Virus record (IMG/VR): IMGVR_UViG_3300018875_000006 | Location: 1 to 63,484 of that record | DNA length: 63,484 nt | Source: a virus | Strand: one strand, 5' to 3' | Part shown: in pieces, positions 1 through 6,451 of the stretch | Layout: every line of letters starts with the position of its first letter | Position numbering within the stretch: position 1 is the first letter of the stretch | Made by a program: the position numbers and the translations under genes | Notes under the pieces: generated by a model | Told to the model about the DNA's origin: nothing | Seen by the model: the letters and a program-made list of their open reading frames with translations, nothing else | Database searches by the model: none

Positions 1-126
1 ACGTCTACACCGAATGGCGCGGCGGCACCTGCCGCGTGAAGTGGTGGACGGGCGAGTACCACGACGACGGCCGTAAGCGCTTCGAGTCCAAAGGCGGCTT
101 CACCGACGAGGACGAAGCCTACGACT
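1..126. repeat. Terminal redundancy, left copy
   Basis: Identical over 126 bases to 63354-63479, in the same reading frame of the integrase. This is the signature of a circular or concatemeric molecule opened at an arbitrary point. It is more likely an assembly overlap than a biological end, because the cut falls inside a gene that is intact when the ends are joined. Confidence 0.9.
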
Positions 127-1271
127 ACGGCCTCGACAAGATGGCGGAGATACGCCGCGGAGAGCACGTCTCCAACCGCGACGGCCGGACCCTCATGACG
201 GACTGGCTCGACGACTGGCTCGAGGCCATGGACCACGCCCATCTCACCGAACGCGGCTACCGGTCCGTCATCGAAAACCACATCCGCCCGTACTTCAAGA
301 AGCGGAACACCGCCGTCGCCGACATCGACGTCCTCGCCTACCGCGCGTTCCGCAAGCACATCAACAGCGTCCTCAAGCCGGGCAGCGCCAAGAACGTGAT
401 GATGGTCCTCGGCATGGTCCTCGACGACGCCGTGCCCCGCCTCATCAAGACCTCCCCTGTCGAACGGACCAGGCGGCGCGGCAAGTTCACGAGGAAGCCG
501 AAGGAGCGCAAGAAGGACGTCTCCGAAGAGGCTGTCGAGCAGCTCGCGGTGAACGCCCGTACCTTCTTCGGCAGCGAATCCGGCTACGTCTTCATGTGGA
601 CCATGGCGATGACCGGCATGAGGCCGGCCGAGCTCTACGGGCTGACGCGCGAGTACTGCTACCCGAACTGGCCTGCCACCGACCCGCGGCCGGACCCCGA
701 GGAAGAGCCGCGCTACGACGAGGATCTCGAACGCTACGGCAAGGGCGAGGGTCTGATGCCCGCGATCCGCGTGGAGCGCCAGGTGCAGTACGCGGATTCG
801 GAGCTGAGCTTCTTCCCTCCGAAATACGAGAGTTACCGGACCTTGGTGGTGCCGCCGTTTCTGGCGGGCATGCTTGAGCAGCTGCTGGCCTCGCACGACA
901 GCCGCTGGGTTTTCCCGGCCATCCAGGGCGGGAGCCTGGGCGCGATCAACTTCGACTACGCGTACTGGCGGCCGATCGCGGACGGCGCCGACGCGAGACA
1001 GGGACCGCGCGTGAGGAAGCCGCGCCCGGCTATGCCCCCGGTCCCCACGTTTGCTGGGAAGCGGCTGTACCTCCTGCGCCATGCCCACAAGGCGTGGCTG
1101 GACGAGGACGGCCACAGCAAGTACGCGGTCGAGACCCGGATGGGGCACGAGGTGCAGGGCGTTGAGGGGACGTACAGCAGCTTGACCGTGGCGATGGAGC
1201 GTGCCTTCATGAAGACACTGCAGGAGCGCTGGGAGCGCCTGCAGGAGCGCCTTGGGCGGGCTGGGGCCTGA
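1..1271 (+). CDS. int: Tyrosine integrase, 3' part (gene spans the circle junction)
   Basis: Site-specific recombinase that would integrate the phage at attP/attB. The window opens inside the gene; its first 19 bases lie at 63335-63353, giving 429 residues when the ends are joined. Numbered on the joined protein, visible features are an N-terminal arm-binding region, a core-binding region around residues 70-170, and the catalytic domain: Arg214 (TGMRPAE), Lys282 (PPKYESYRT), Arg366 (YLLRHAHK), His389 (RMGHEV) and nucleophile Tyr398 (GTYSSLT). The His that usually precedes the second Arg (HxLRH) is Tyr here (YLLRH). A non-coding attP candidate follows directly, as is usual for this class. Confidence 0.95.
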   Translation, partial: VYTEWRGGTCRVKWWTGEYHDDGRKRFESKGGFTDEDEAYDYGLDKMAEIRRGEHVSNRDGRTLMTDWLDDWLEAMDHAHLTERGYRSVIENHIRPYFKKRNTAVADIDVLAYRAFRKHINSVLKPGSAKNVMMVLGMVLDDAVPRLIKTSPVERTRRRGKFTRKPKERKKDVSEEAVEQLAVNARTFFGSESGYVFMWTMAMTGMRPAELYGLTREYCYPNWPATDPRPDPEEEPRYDEDLERYGKGEGLMPAIRVERQVQYADSELSFFPPKYESYRTLVVPPFLAGMLEQLLASHDSRWVFPAIQGGSLGAINFDYAYWRPIADGADARQGPRVRKPRPAMPPVPTFAGKRLYLLRHAHKAWLDEDGHSKYAVETRMGHEVQGVEGTYSSLTVAMERAFMKTLQERWERLQERLGRAGA

Positions 1272-1272
1272 C

Positions 1273-1293
1273 TCATTTCCCACTCGTTTCCCA
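1273..1293 (+). repeat. Arm-like direct repeat, copy 1
   Basis: TCATTTCCCACTCGTTTCCC plus A starts 2 bases after the int stop codon. It recurs at 1491-1511 with one change. Each copy itself holds two TTTCCCA heptamers 11 bp apart, an arrangement expected for integrase arm-type sites. The function is inferred. Confidence 0.5.
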
Positions 1294-1350
1294 CCGGGTA
1301 GGGGGGAACCGGGGAGGTAGCAGGTCAGGGGCGAACTGAGCCCTAATCCC

Positions 1351-1371
1351 CCAACTTCCAGATGAAGTTGG
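1351..1371 (+). terminator. Hairpin downstream of int
   Basis: Perfect 8-bp stem CCAACTTC / GAAGTTGG with a 5-base loop, 80 bases after int. It could terminate int transcription, or be part of the attP structure. Confidence 0.4.
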
Positions 1372-1455
1372 TCTGCCATTTTCGCCCGCTGTCGTGACCT
1401 GCGCCTGCCGTCTCGGGTATGCCGCTGACCAGCAAGGAAGCCGTTCGAGGTCACT

Positions 1456-1490
1456 CACGTGTACTCATGTGTAAGCATGTGTGCGCATGA
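1456..1490 (+). repeat. 10-bp periodic repeats CAYGTGTNNN
   Basis: CACGTGTACT, CATGTGTAAG, CATGTGTGCG and a partial CATGA follow each other with exactly one helical turn between them and abut the second arm-like repeat. This is consistent with cooperative binding on one face of the DNA, for example by Xis or a repressor near attP. Confidence 0.4.
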
Positions 1491-1511
1491 TCATTTCCCA
1501 TTCGTTTCCCA
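1491..1511 (+). repeat. Arm-like direct repeat, copy 2
   Basis: TCATTTCCCATTCGTTTCCC plus A, 218 bp from copy 1 and in the same orientation, with a single C/T difference. It follows the 10-bp repeat block without a gap. Confidence 0.5.
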
Positions 1512-1911
1512 GTGGCAGACTGTCCTTGCGGGCGATGCACACATAGGCGCCGGGCCCGGCTCCCTTGGGACGCCCCTGGAGGCGATGCGAGAGCCGGGCC
1601 CGGCTTATATGCGGGTGCCCCGTGGACCGCAGGACGGCACACGGTTACCCCGTTCGAGAGCCGCTGGCCGAGGCCATGGGCCCCCAGGCCCACTTCAGGG
1701 CCGGTGGGGTATCCCGGCCGAGAAGTGCACCCAACGAGGCTGCAACTCGGAAGTCGCAGCCTCGAAGCTCGGAGAGGCGCTGGCATATGCCAAGGAGGCA
1801 GGAGGGTCATACCCGCGCAGGTGAAGCGGTCACACCCGTCCGACACCTTGGTCGAAAAATGCCTCAGATCTGCTGCTGACTTATGATCATGGTCGATAAA
1901 GCGTTGGCCGG

Positions 1912-2142
1912 GTGCCAGCCGATCAACCGCAGTGGATCCTCGACGCCCACCAGGGTGTCGGCGACCGCATTCGCGTGCGGCGGCTGCAGCAGGGCATGAC
2001 CCAGGAATCCCTCGCTTACGCCAGCGGCCTGGACCGATCGACGATCCAGCGCATGGAGGCCGGCGCCGAGATGAAACTCAGCCATCTGCTGCACGTTGCG
2101 CACGCGCTGAGGATCCACGTCACTGACCTCCTTCACGGCTGA
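1912..2142 (+). CDS. Small XRE-family HTH protein
   Basis: 76-residue DNA-binding protein. Residues about 16-72 form an XRE fold: GDRIRVRRLQQGMTQESLAY, then helix 3 SGLDRSTIQRMEAG, ending in HALRIHVTDLLHG. There is no dimerisation or cleavage domain, so it is probably a Cro-like or accessory regulator. GTG is the only workable start, since TAA lies in frame 12 bases upstream. The Shine-Dalgarno match is weak. It stands alone between the attP region and a regulatory intergenic region. Confidence 0.7.
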   Translation: MPADQPQWILDAHQGVGDRIRVRRLQQGMTQESLAYASGLDRSTIQRMEAGAEMKLSHLLHVAHALRIHVTDLLHG

Positions 2143-2283
2143 CGGCGCCCCCGGCCGCTTCCTGACCGGGCGCATAGACCCAGAGTCAACACCACGTCAC
2201 GCTGCGACGGAAGTGTGCCGGGGGCATATATCTGCACGGAAGCTGTACACCCTATGACGCTCCACACATGCCCTGGCCTGGGC

Positions 2284-2460
2284 TTAGGCGTTCCTGACCT
2301 TGGGCGCCTGGCCCCCGTGGCAGCCATGCCCGCACCGCAGCAGAGGCACCGCTGGCCCGCCGCCCGCTTTGAGGTCGACGTTGCCGTGGCAGTGGCCGCA
2401 CTGCCCGAGGCTGCACGCGCCAGAGACGTCCTCGTCGGCCCGTGCCGCAGCCCGGGTCAC
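2284..2460 (-). CDS. Small cysteine/histidine-rich protein (58 aa)
   Basis: Unrecognised small protein. GTG start overlaps the upstream stop in a GTGA tetranucleotide, so it is translationally coupled to 2457-2636. The middle holds CSLGQCGHCHG and the end LLRCGHGCHG, a CxxC-type spacing that suggests a zinc ribbon. Product unknown. The coupling and metal-ligand pattern support this frame over the longer overlapping frames. Confidence 0.5.
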   Translation of the reverse strand: MTRAAARADEDVSGACSLGQCGHCHGNVDLKAGGGPAVPLLRCGHGCHGGQAPKVRNA

Positions 2461-2636
2461 AGGACGCCCCGCAGGCCGGCCGGGCTCTGGGCCGGGCACA
2501 CGTAGACGCCCTCCGCCGCGCCGCTGGGCGCCAGTCGCTCTCCGATGCGGATGGGCTGGTGCTCGGTGCAGCCGCAGCAGCAGGTGTCGGGTGCGGTGGT
2601 CTGGCGTTCGGGGCCAGGGTCCGTAGGCTCGTCCAC
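2457..2636 (-). CDS. Small cysteine-rich protein (59 aa)
   Basis: GTG start preceded by GAGGAG at good spacing. The protein has an acidic N-terminus, then CCCGC followed by EHQPIRIGERLAP and a C-terminal VYVCPAQ segment, which looks like a small zinc-binding fold. It heads a two-gene unit with 2284-2460 and diverges from the GntR gene at 2800, with a palindrome between them. Function unknown. The longer frame across the region has shadow-like composition and was not preferred. Confidence 0.5.
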   Translation of the reverse strand: MDEPTDPGPERQTTAPDTCCCGCTEHQPIRIGERLAPSGAAEGVYVCPAQSPAGLRGVL

Positions 2637-2738
2637 GTCGACGCTCCTCAGCAGCGTGGGCCATGCCCCCGGGCCGCGGGCCAGCGGTCGCGGGGGTCCT
2701 GCAATTGCAGGCTAGCTGCACTTGTATCGCCCTGTCTC

Positions 2739-2758
2739 GCTACGTGTCGATACGTAGC
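2739..2758. promoter_or_regulatory. Palindrome between divergent genes; likely GntR operator
   Basis: GCTACGTGTCGATACGTAGC has perfect 7-bp arms around a 6-base centre. It lies about 40 bp before the GntR gene and 100 bp before the divergent small genes. A perfect 12-bp palindrome CTGCAATTGCAG sits nearby at 2699-2710. Autoregulation by the adjacent GntR protein is the simple inference. Confidence 0.55.
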
Positions 2759-2799
2759 TCGCGGTGCTGACCTGTAGGGGCTTGCCTAGCGTCGAGATC

Positions 2800-3066
2800 A
2801 TGGCCATGGATCCAGACGCTGAGATCGACCACGAGGGCCCGGTCACGCCGTACCGGCAGCTCGCCGAGATCCTGAAGGCGCGGATTGCGCGCGGGGACTG
2901 GGCGGAGGGCCGGCCGATCGCGTCCGAGACGCGGCTGGTGCAGGAGTACGGGCTGGCCCGGACGACGGTGCGACGCGCGATCGCGGTGCTCGTCGAGGAG
3001 GGCGTGGTGTGGACGGTGCAGGGCCGCGGCACCTACGTGGGGCAACCGCCCGCGGGGAACTCGTAG
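2800..3066 (+). CDS. GntR-family winged-helix regulator without effector domain
   Basis: 88 residues from ATG 2800 (an in-frame GTG at 2764 is possible). It is almost entirely the GntR DNA-binding domain: PYRQLAEILKARIARGDWAEG, then SETRLVQEYGLARTTVRRAI, then the wing VWTVQGRGTYVG. It lacks the usual C-terminal ligand-binding domain, as in KorA/KorSA-type repressors of Streptomyces plasmids and AICEs. That similarity is family knowledge; a role in repressing the tra-like genes is inference. A palindromic operator candidate lies upstream. Confidence 0.8.
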   Translation: MAMDPDAEIDHEGPVTPYRQLAEILKARIARGDWAEGRPIASETRLVQEYGLARTTVRRAIAVLVEEGVVWTVQGRGTYVGQPPAGNS

Positions 3067-3098
3067 CCGCTGTCAGACCCGCGCCCTAGAATCGCGGC

Positions 3099-3275
3099 AT
3101 GATCCCCTCTCCCCCGCCCGAGGCCGCGCGGCCTGCCGAGGTTGTGCAGGCGGAGATCCGTGCGCTGATGCGGGAGACGGGCGGCTGGCTGTGGGGGCCG
3201 ACCCGGGCCCGGTATGAGCAGCTGCGGGACGAGTGGGTGCGCGCGATGCACGGGGAGATGGCTCCCGCGGCGTGA
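3099..3275 (+). CDS. Small helical protein upstream of the Aca2-like gene (58 aa)
   Basis: ATG start shortly after the GntR gene. The sequence is mostly helical and charged: VVQAEIRALMRETGGWLWGP then RARYEQLRDEWVRAMHGEM. Not recognised. It ends at the edge of a perfect inverted repeat (3275-3302) and directly precedes an Aca2/YdiL-like regulator. That is the typical place for a small anti-defence gene, but nothing in its sequence proves such a role. Confidence 0.5.
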   Translation: MIPSPPPEAARPAEVVQAEIRALMRETGGWLWGPTRARYEQLRDEWVRAMHGEMAPAA

Positions 3276-3302
3276 TCACTTTGCGGGCACCCGCAAAGTG
3301 AT
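3275..3302. promoter_or_regulatory. Perfect inverted repeat upstream of the Aca2-like gene
   Basis: 12-bp arms ATCACTTTGCGG and CCGCAAAGTGAT around a 4-base loop GCAC. There is no T-tract. It could be a terminator for the 58-aa gene. Its location before an autorepressor-type gene also fits an operator, since Aca proteins bind inverted repeats in their own promoters. Confidence 0.55.
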
Positions 3303-3380
3303 ACCTGCGGCGTGACAGCAGCCCGCCCCGGTGCATCACGCCGGGGCGGGACCAGCAGCAGCAACCCGACTTGTCTCGGG

Positions 3381-4157
3381 ATGCTAGGTGTCTCCACTGT
3401 ACGGGCGGCCACTGACAATGCGTCTTGGGCGAACCTCTTGCGCTACGCCGTCGCCGCGGAAGAGGAAATCGAGAGGCTGCTCGGGCTGCCGTCCCAGGGC
3501 GGCGGCTACTTCGACGAGGACACTCAGGGCTTCTCCGACACAGACCTGATCGGCGTGTGGGACCTAGACGGAGCCGTCAACGGCCAGGAGGCCAGCGAGT
3601 ACGGTATTACCGCCGACACCACCGACGCCCGGCTCGATGAGATCGAGCAGACGATCCTCGACGACCTCCAGAAGTGCGGTGAGCACCCGGTTGTCGTTTG
3701 TCCCGGCCTGGACGACTACCTCAAGGAACTGCGGGACAACTTGGCGGACGAAGACCCGCTGACCCCGGCCGAACTGCGGATCGCCCGCGAGTACCTGGGG
3801 CTGACGGGCGACAAGATGGCGGAGAAGCTGGGCGTGAACCCGCGCACGCTGCGTTCCTGGGAGCAGGGCCGTGACCCGATTCCCGGCCGCATCCGTCCGG
3901 AGATCGCCGAGATGAAGGCCGCTACAGACGCCGCTGTCGCGAAGCTGGTTGCCAGCCTGGAGGATTCGGACGACGACACGCTGCTCACCTACCGCACCGA
4001 TGACGAGTACAAGGCCGGGGTGAGCGGCACCAGCTGGTCGGAGGGCTGGCACGGTTGGTCGGCGTCTTGGCACCGGCAGGTCTGCGCCCGGGCCGCAGCC
4101 CAGACCGGGGCGCGCATCGACTACGCCGAGACCGAGGAAGACGAGTCCACCGACTGA
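3381..4157 (+). CDS. Aca2/YdiL (DUF1870)-like HTH regulator with N-terminal extension
   Basis: 258 residues from ATG 3381; GTG 3312 would add 23. The C-terminal half reads like the YdiL/Aca2 family: TPAELRIAREYLGLTGDKMA, helix LGVNPRTLRSWEQGRDPIPG, then a dimerisation-like region LLTYRTDDEYKA and SWHRQVCARAAAQTGARIDY. The N-terminal ~115 residues are acidic, with no domain I recognise. Aca2 proteins autorepress anti-CRISPR operons; that role is family knowledge, and its transfer here is inference. Neighbours fit the idea: an inverted repeat upstream and CRISPR-repeat-like hairpins downstream. Confidence 0.65.
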   Translation: MLGVSTVRAATDNASWANLLRYAVAAEEEIERLLGLPSQGGGYFDEDTQGFSDTDLIGVWDLDGAVNGQEASEYGITADTTDARLDEIEQTILDDLQKCGEHPVVVCPGLDDYLKELRDNLADEDPLTPAELRIAREYLGLTGDKMAEKLGVNPRTLRSWEQGRDPIPGRIRPEIAEMKAATDAAVAKLVASLEDSDDDTLLTYRTDDEYKAGVSGTSWSEGWHGWSASWHRQVCARAAAQTGARIDYAETEEDESTD

Positions 4158-4181
4158 CCAGTTCCGCCTGAAGAAATGGTG

Positions 4182-4209
4182 AGGCCCCACCCGGTGTCGG
4201 GTGGGGCCT
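4182..4209 (+). terminator. Strong hairpin after the Aca2-like gene
   Basis: 11-bp stem AGGCCCCACCC / GGGTGGGGCCT with a 6-base loop, 25 bases after the stop codon, followed by T. Likely intrinsic terminator of the regulator transcript. Confidence 0.75.
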
Positions 4210-4336
4210 TCGACCCCCGCGGCGGCGGGGAGCAGTACTTCACGCCCCTGGAATCTGGGCCATCCCCACTACGGTGGGGACCCGCTGTCATGTCGTCATG
4301 AGCATCGGGGACATCCCCGCCAGTGCGGGGAGCAAC
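4208..4336 (-). repeat. Three hairpin units resembling type I-E CRISPR repeats
   Basis: Three 29-base units at 4208-4236, 4257-4285 and 4308-4336, separated by 20 and 22 bases. Each has a perfect 6-bp stem around a 4-base loop (CCCCGC/GCGGGG, CCCCAC/GTGGGG, CCCCGC/GCGGGG). Read on the - strand, unit 3 carries GTTGCTCCCC, its stem, then GGGGATGTCCC, close to actinobacterial type I-E repeats; unit 2 ends GGGGATGGCCC. The spacers are too short for a working I-E array (about 32). This may be a decoy or mini-array, or simply tandem hairpins. No cas genes are present. Confidence 0.5.
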
Positions 4337-4444
4337 CGCCGGTTTCCCGGCGGCCAGACCACTATGGCACGACCCACTGACTGTCCGCAGAGAAACGCGT
4401 AACAGGGGGGCGCCGGCCTCCCGTGGGGAGCCGGGAGGCGCGGC

Positions 4445-4477
4445 GGGCCCTGCCGTCCGCAGCAGACGGCAGGGCCC
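4445..4477. terminator. 13-bp perfect hairpin
   Basis: Arms GGGCCCTGCCGTC and GACGGCAGGGCCC with a 7-base loop. Strong enough to terminate in either direction. It isolates the recombinase gene from the transcript to its left. Confidence 0.6.
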
Positions 4478-4599
4478 AGCGAGGGGGACCACCCGGGGGG
4501 CGGTGATCCCGTGCGCACCACCATGCACCACATCCAGCCACGGCGGAAGATATCGGCCACGGGAATCTGGCAGCCGAGTCCGGCGAACGGCTGCGGAGT

Positions 4600-4697
4600 T
4601 ACCGCAGATAGCGGCACACTATCTGCGGTAGCAGCGGAGGCGGCCTGGAGGAACGGGCCCGCCGGAGGCTACCGACTCGGGAAACTATCTGCGATAG
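4600..4697. promoter_or_regulatory. CTATCTGCGRTAG repeats before the recombinase
   Basis: An inverted pair TACCGCAGATAG (4600-4611) and CTATCTGCGGTA (4619-4630) with a 7-base spacer, plus CTATCTGCGATAG at 4685-4697, ending 13 bases before the recombinase start. Two arms around a 6-8 bp centre is how Xer-type core sites are built, so this could be the recombinase target. It could equally be an operator. Confidence 0.5.
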
Positions 4698-4710
4698 ACG
4701 AGGGGACTCC

Positions 4711-5634
4711 TTGGGAACCGTCCACGCCCTGCCCGCCCGCACCACCGCCCCGGCGCTGCGCGACGCCGCCGCCACCTACCTTGCGACCATCGCCGACGCC
4801 GCCACCGCCCGCACCTACCGCGTCGTCCTCGACCGGCTCACCGCCCACTACGGGCCCGACGCCGGCGTCGACGCGGTCGCCGACCCGGACCGGCTCGCCG
4901 CCTGGTTCACCGATCAGTGGGGCAGCTCGGCGCCGCGCACCTGGAACACGCGCATGAACGCCCTGCACTCGGCGACCGGCTACTGGCGACAGCAGGGCTG
5001 GCTCGTCGACGACCCGACCGTGCGGCTGCGGATGCGCCCCACCCCCGCGGACCGCGACCGCGCGCTCAGCCGCGACCAGGTGCAGGCCTTGCTCGGCGAC
5101 AAGGCACCCGCGCTGCGCGATCGCGTGCTCTGGCACCTGCTGTACGAGACCGCGGCCCGCGCCGAGGAAGCCCTGCGCCTGAACGTGCTCGACCTCGACA
5201 TGCCGGCCCGGACCGCGCGCACCCGCCGCAAGGGCGGCGCCCGGGACGTCATCGCCTGGCAGACCGGAACCGCGCGGCTCCTCCCCCGCCTGCTGTCCGG
5301 GCGCCGCTCGGGCCCGGTGTTCCTCACCGAGCGGCGGGCCCGGCCGTCCGTGGCCGTCGCCGACGTCGACCCGACGACCGGCTGCGCGCGCCTGTCGTAC
5401 CGGCGGGCCGCGGAGCTGTTCGAGGAACACACCGAGCGCGTCCTGGGCGAGAAGGCCACGCTCCACCAGCTGCGGCACTCCGCGCTGACCCACGCGGCGG
5501 AGGACGGGGCCAGCACGCCGATGCTGATGGCGCTGTCCGGGCACACGTCGGTGCGTTCGCTGGCGAAGTACGCGCGGCCGTCCGCGGAGGCGCTCGCGCG
5601 CTGGCAGGCTGAGCGCGACCCGGCCCGGCGATAG
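4711..5634 (+). CDS. Second tyrosine recombinase, XerC/D-like
   Basis: 307 residues, the length of a Xer-type recombinase. TTG start with GAGGGGAC about 8 bases upstream. The N-terminal SAM-like core-binding region spans about 14-95. The catalytic domain has Arg in YETAARAEEALRL, a Lys candidate in RTRRKGGARD, HQLRHS (His and second Arg), SGHTSVRSLAKY (His and nucleophile Tyr). Unlike the main integrase it keeps the box-II His. It lies alone behind a hairpin-rich region whose CTATCTGCG repeats resemble a core site. It may resolve dimers, invert DNA or act on a host site; the target is unknown. Confidence 0.85.
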   Translation: MGTVHALPARTTAPALRDAAATYLATIADAATARTYRVVLDRLTAHYGPDAGVDAVADPDRLAAWFTDQWGSSAPRTWNTRMNALHSATGYWRQQGWLVDDPTVRLRMRPTPADRDRALSRDQVQALLGDKAPALRDRVLWHLLYETAARAEEALRLNVLDLDMPARTARTRRKGGARDVIAWQTGTARLLPRLLSGRRSGPVFLTERRARPSVAVADVDPTTGCARLSYRRAAELFEEHTERVLGEKATLHQLRHSALTHAAEDGASTPMLMALSGHTSVRSLAKYARPSAEALARWQAERDPARR

Positions 5635-5720
5635 GGCATGTTATCGAGAGCTGAGAGGCCCAACTCCGCGAGTTGCCCGAGCCGTTCAACGCTCCGTAAA
5701 GGCAGCCTTGACACACCCCC

Positions 5721-5754
5721 TTGACGGTAATTCTTGACTTGCTACCTTGAATGC
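5721..5754 (+). promoter_or_regulatory. Candidate promoter
   Basis: TTGACG (5721-5726) and TACCTT (5743-5748) are separated by 16 bp, and transcription would start close to ATG 5755, giving a nearly leaderless mRNA. A second TTGACA lies at 5708. Confidence 0.5.
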
Positions 5755-5925
5755 ATGACGACGACCGAGAGTCAGATCCGCACGGCCGCCCTCAATGAGG
5801 CGATCGAGGCGGCACGCGGCGAGTACCTGCACGACGAGACCGGCACCCCGGAGGACGAGGCGTACAACCAAGCCGTGTCCGACGTCGTTGCCGCGATCGG
5901 CGCGCTGCTGGAGGGCGGGAAGTGA
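5755..5925 (+). CDS. Small acidic helical protein (56 aa)
   Basis: Unrecognised. ATG 5755 was chosen over an in-frame upstream start because a promoter-like pair ends just before it. The sequence is one or two amphipathic helices (SQIRTAALNEAIEAARGEYL, then AYNQAVSDVVAAIGALLEGG). It overlaps the next gene by GTGA, so the pair is translationally coupled. Confidence 0.65.
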   Translation: MTTTESQIRTAALNEAIEAARGEYLHDETGTPEDEAYNQAVSDVVAAIGALLEGGK

Positions 5926-6224
5926 GCAAGCCCCGCCTCCTGCCCACCGGCAACTGCTGGTGCGGCTGCGGAAAGGAAGTCGGCCTCGGAAAGTTCTTCG
6001 CCCAAGGCCACGACAAGACCGCAGAGTCCGCGCTGATTGCACTGAACTACGAAGGCAGTGTTCCGCACTTCCTCCACGCCCATGGGTACGGCCCTCAGCA
6101 CTCCGTTACCGGAGACGCCGTCGACAAGGCGGGCTGGCAGGAGTGCGTCTGCGGGTATCGGGGCGCCCCAGACAGTATTCGACGGCACCAAAAAAAGAGC
6201 GGCCACAGCGGCCTGGCGGAGTGA
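5922..6224 (+). CDS. Two-zinc-motif hypothetical protein (100 aa)
   Basis: GTG start overlapping the previous stop. N-terminal motif NCWCGCGKEVGLGKFFAQGH is a cysteine/histidine cluster that I have seen in many Streptomyces and phage hypothetical proteins. A second cluster near the C-terminus (CVCGYRGAPDSIRRHQKKSG) looks like a C2H2-type finger. Likely nucleic-acid binding; the function is unknown. A strong terminator follows. Confidence 0.7.
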   Translation: MSKPRLLPTGNCWCGCGKEVGLGKFFAQGHDKTAESALIALNYEGSVPHFLHAHGYGPQHSVTGDAVDKAGWQECVCGYRGAPDSIRRHQKKSGHSGLAE

Positions 6225-6243
6225 GCCGCCTAACATGACGAAG

Positions 6244-6281
6244 CGCCCCCGCTCCCCTGCCGAGGCAGAGGTGCGGGGGCG
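6244..6281. terminator. Bidirectional terminator between convergent units
   Basis: 9-bp GC stem CGCCCCCGC / GCGGGGGCG flanked by TT on the right. It separates the + strand gene ending at 6224 from the end of the late operon on the - strand at 6285. Confidence 0.7.
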
Positions 6282-6284
6282 TTG

Positions 6285-6443
6285 TCACGCGGGTTCATCG
6301 TCGGGCGGCCAGTCCGGCTCCAGGAAGGGGTTGGTGGCCGGCGCTGGCACGGGCGGCGGTTCCACCCGGCCGAGCTGGATGAGGGACCGCATGTCGGCCG
6401 CGGTGTCATCGCGGCGCGGCTGCAGCGGAATGGGTTCGGGCAT
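6285..6443 (-). CDS. Last gene of the late operon, proline-rich small protein (52 aa)
   Basis: ATG preceded by GGAGGCG at ideal spacing. The sequence has a short helix (DDTAADMRSLIQLGRVE) and a proline-rich acidic tail. No family recognised. It follows the collagen-like gene by 8 bases and is closed by the bidirectional terminator. Confidence 0.6.
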   Translation of the reverse strand: MPEPIPLQPRRDDTAADMRSLIQLGRVEPPPVPAPATNPFLEPDWPPDDEPA

Positions 6444-6451
6444 CTCGCCTC

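Larger units (their letters stand above)
1272..1911. other. Non-coding region after int; candidate attP
   Basis: About 640 bases without a convincing gene. Several open frames exist, but they overlap one another and have proline/arginine-rich nonsense compositions. The stretch is dense in symmetry: a hairpin (1351-1371), two copies of a TTTCCCA-containing repeat, a 10-bp-periodic repeat block (1456-1490), two GCCGGGCCCGGCT copies (1549-1561, 1593-1605), and the palindrome TGGCATATGCCA (1781-1792). Position behind a tyrosine integrase plus paired direct repeats suggests attP. The core (attB identity) cannot be read from this sequence alone. Confidence 0.55.
4158..4710. other. 553-base non-coding region between the Aca2-like gene and the recombinase
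   Basis: No gene is convincing here. From left to right it contains a terminator hairpin, three CRISPR-repeat-like hairpins, a CCGCCGG/CCGGCGG hairpin (4337-4353), a 13-bp perfect hairpin (4445-4477) and CTATCTGCGRTAG repeats (4600-4697) before the recombinase start. The density of stable stems suggests structured RNA or protein-binding sites rather than coding. Confidence 0.6.

Noticed and set aside
1430-1460. tRNA 3' end (GTTCGAGGTC) as attP core
   Set aside because: The flanking bases do not pair into a T-stem, and no acceptor stem or anticodon arm is seen.
1451-1886. Four overlapping frames of 100-130 codons on both strands
   Set aside because: All overlap each other within a repeat-rich non-coding region; none has a good RBS or protein-like composition.
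2284-2721. One 145-codon frame instead of two small genes
   Set aside because: Its first half has shadow-like composition, whereas the other frame there has GAGGAG before GTG, a Cys motif and a GTGA joint; only its C-terminal part is kept.
4208-4336. A working CRISPR array
   Set aside because: Spacings of 20-22 bases do not fit type I-E (about 32), repeats are not identical, and no cas gene is present; kept only as CRISPR-like hairpins.
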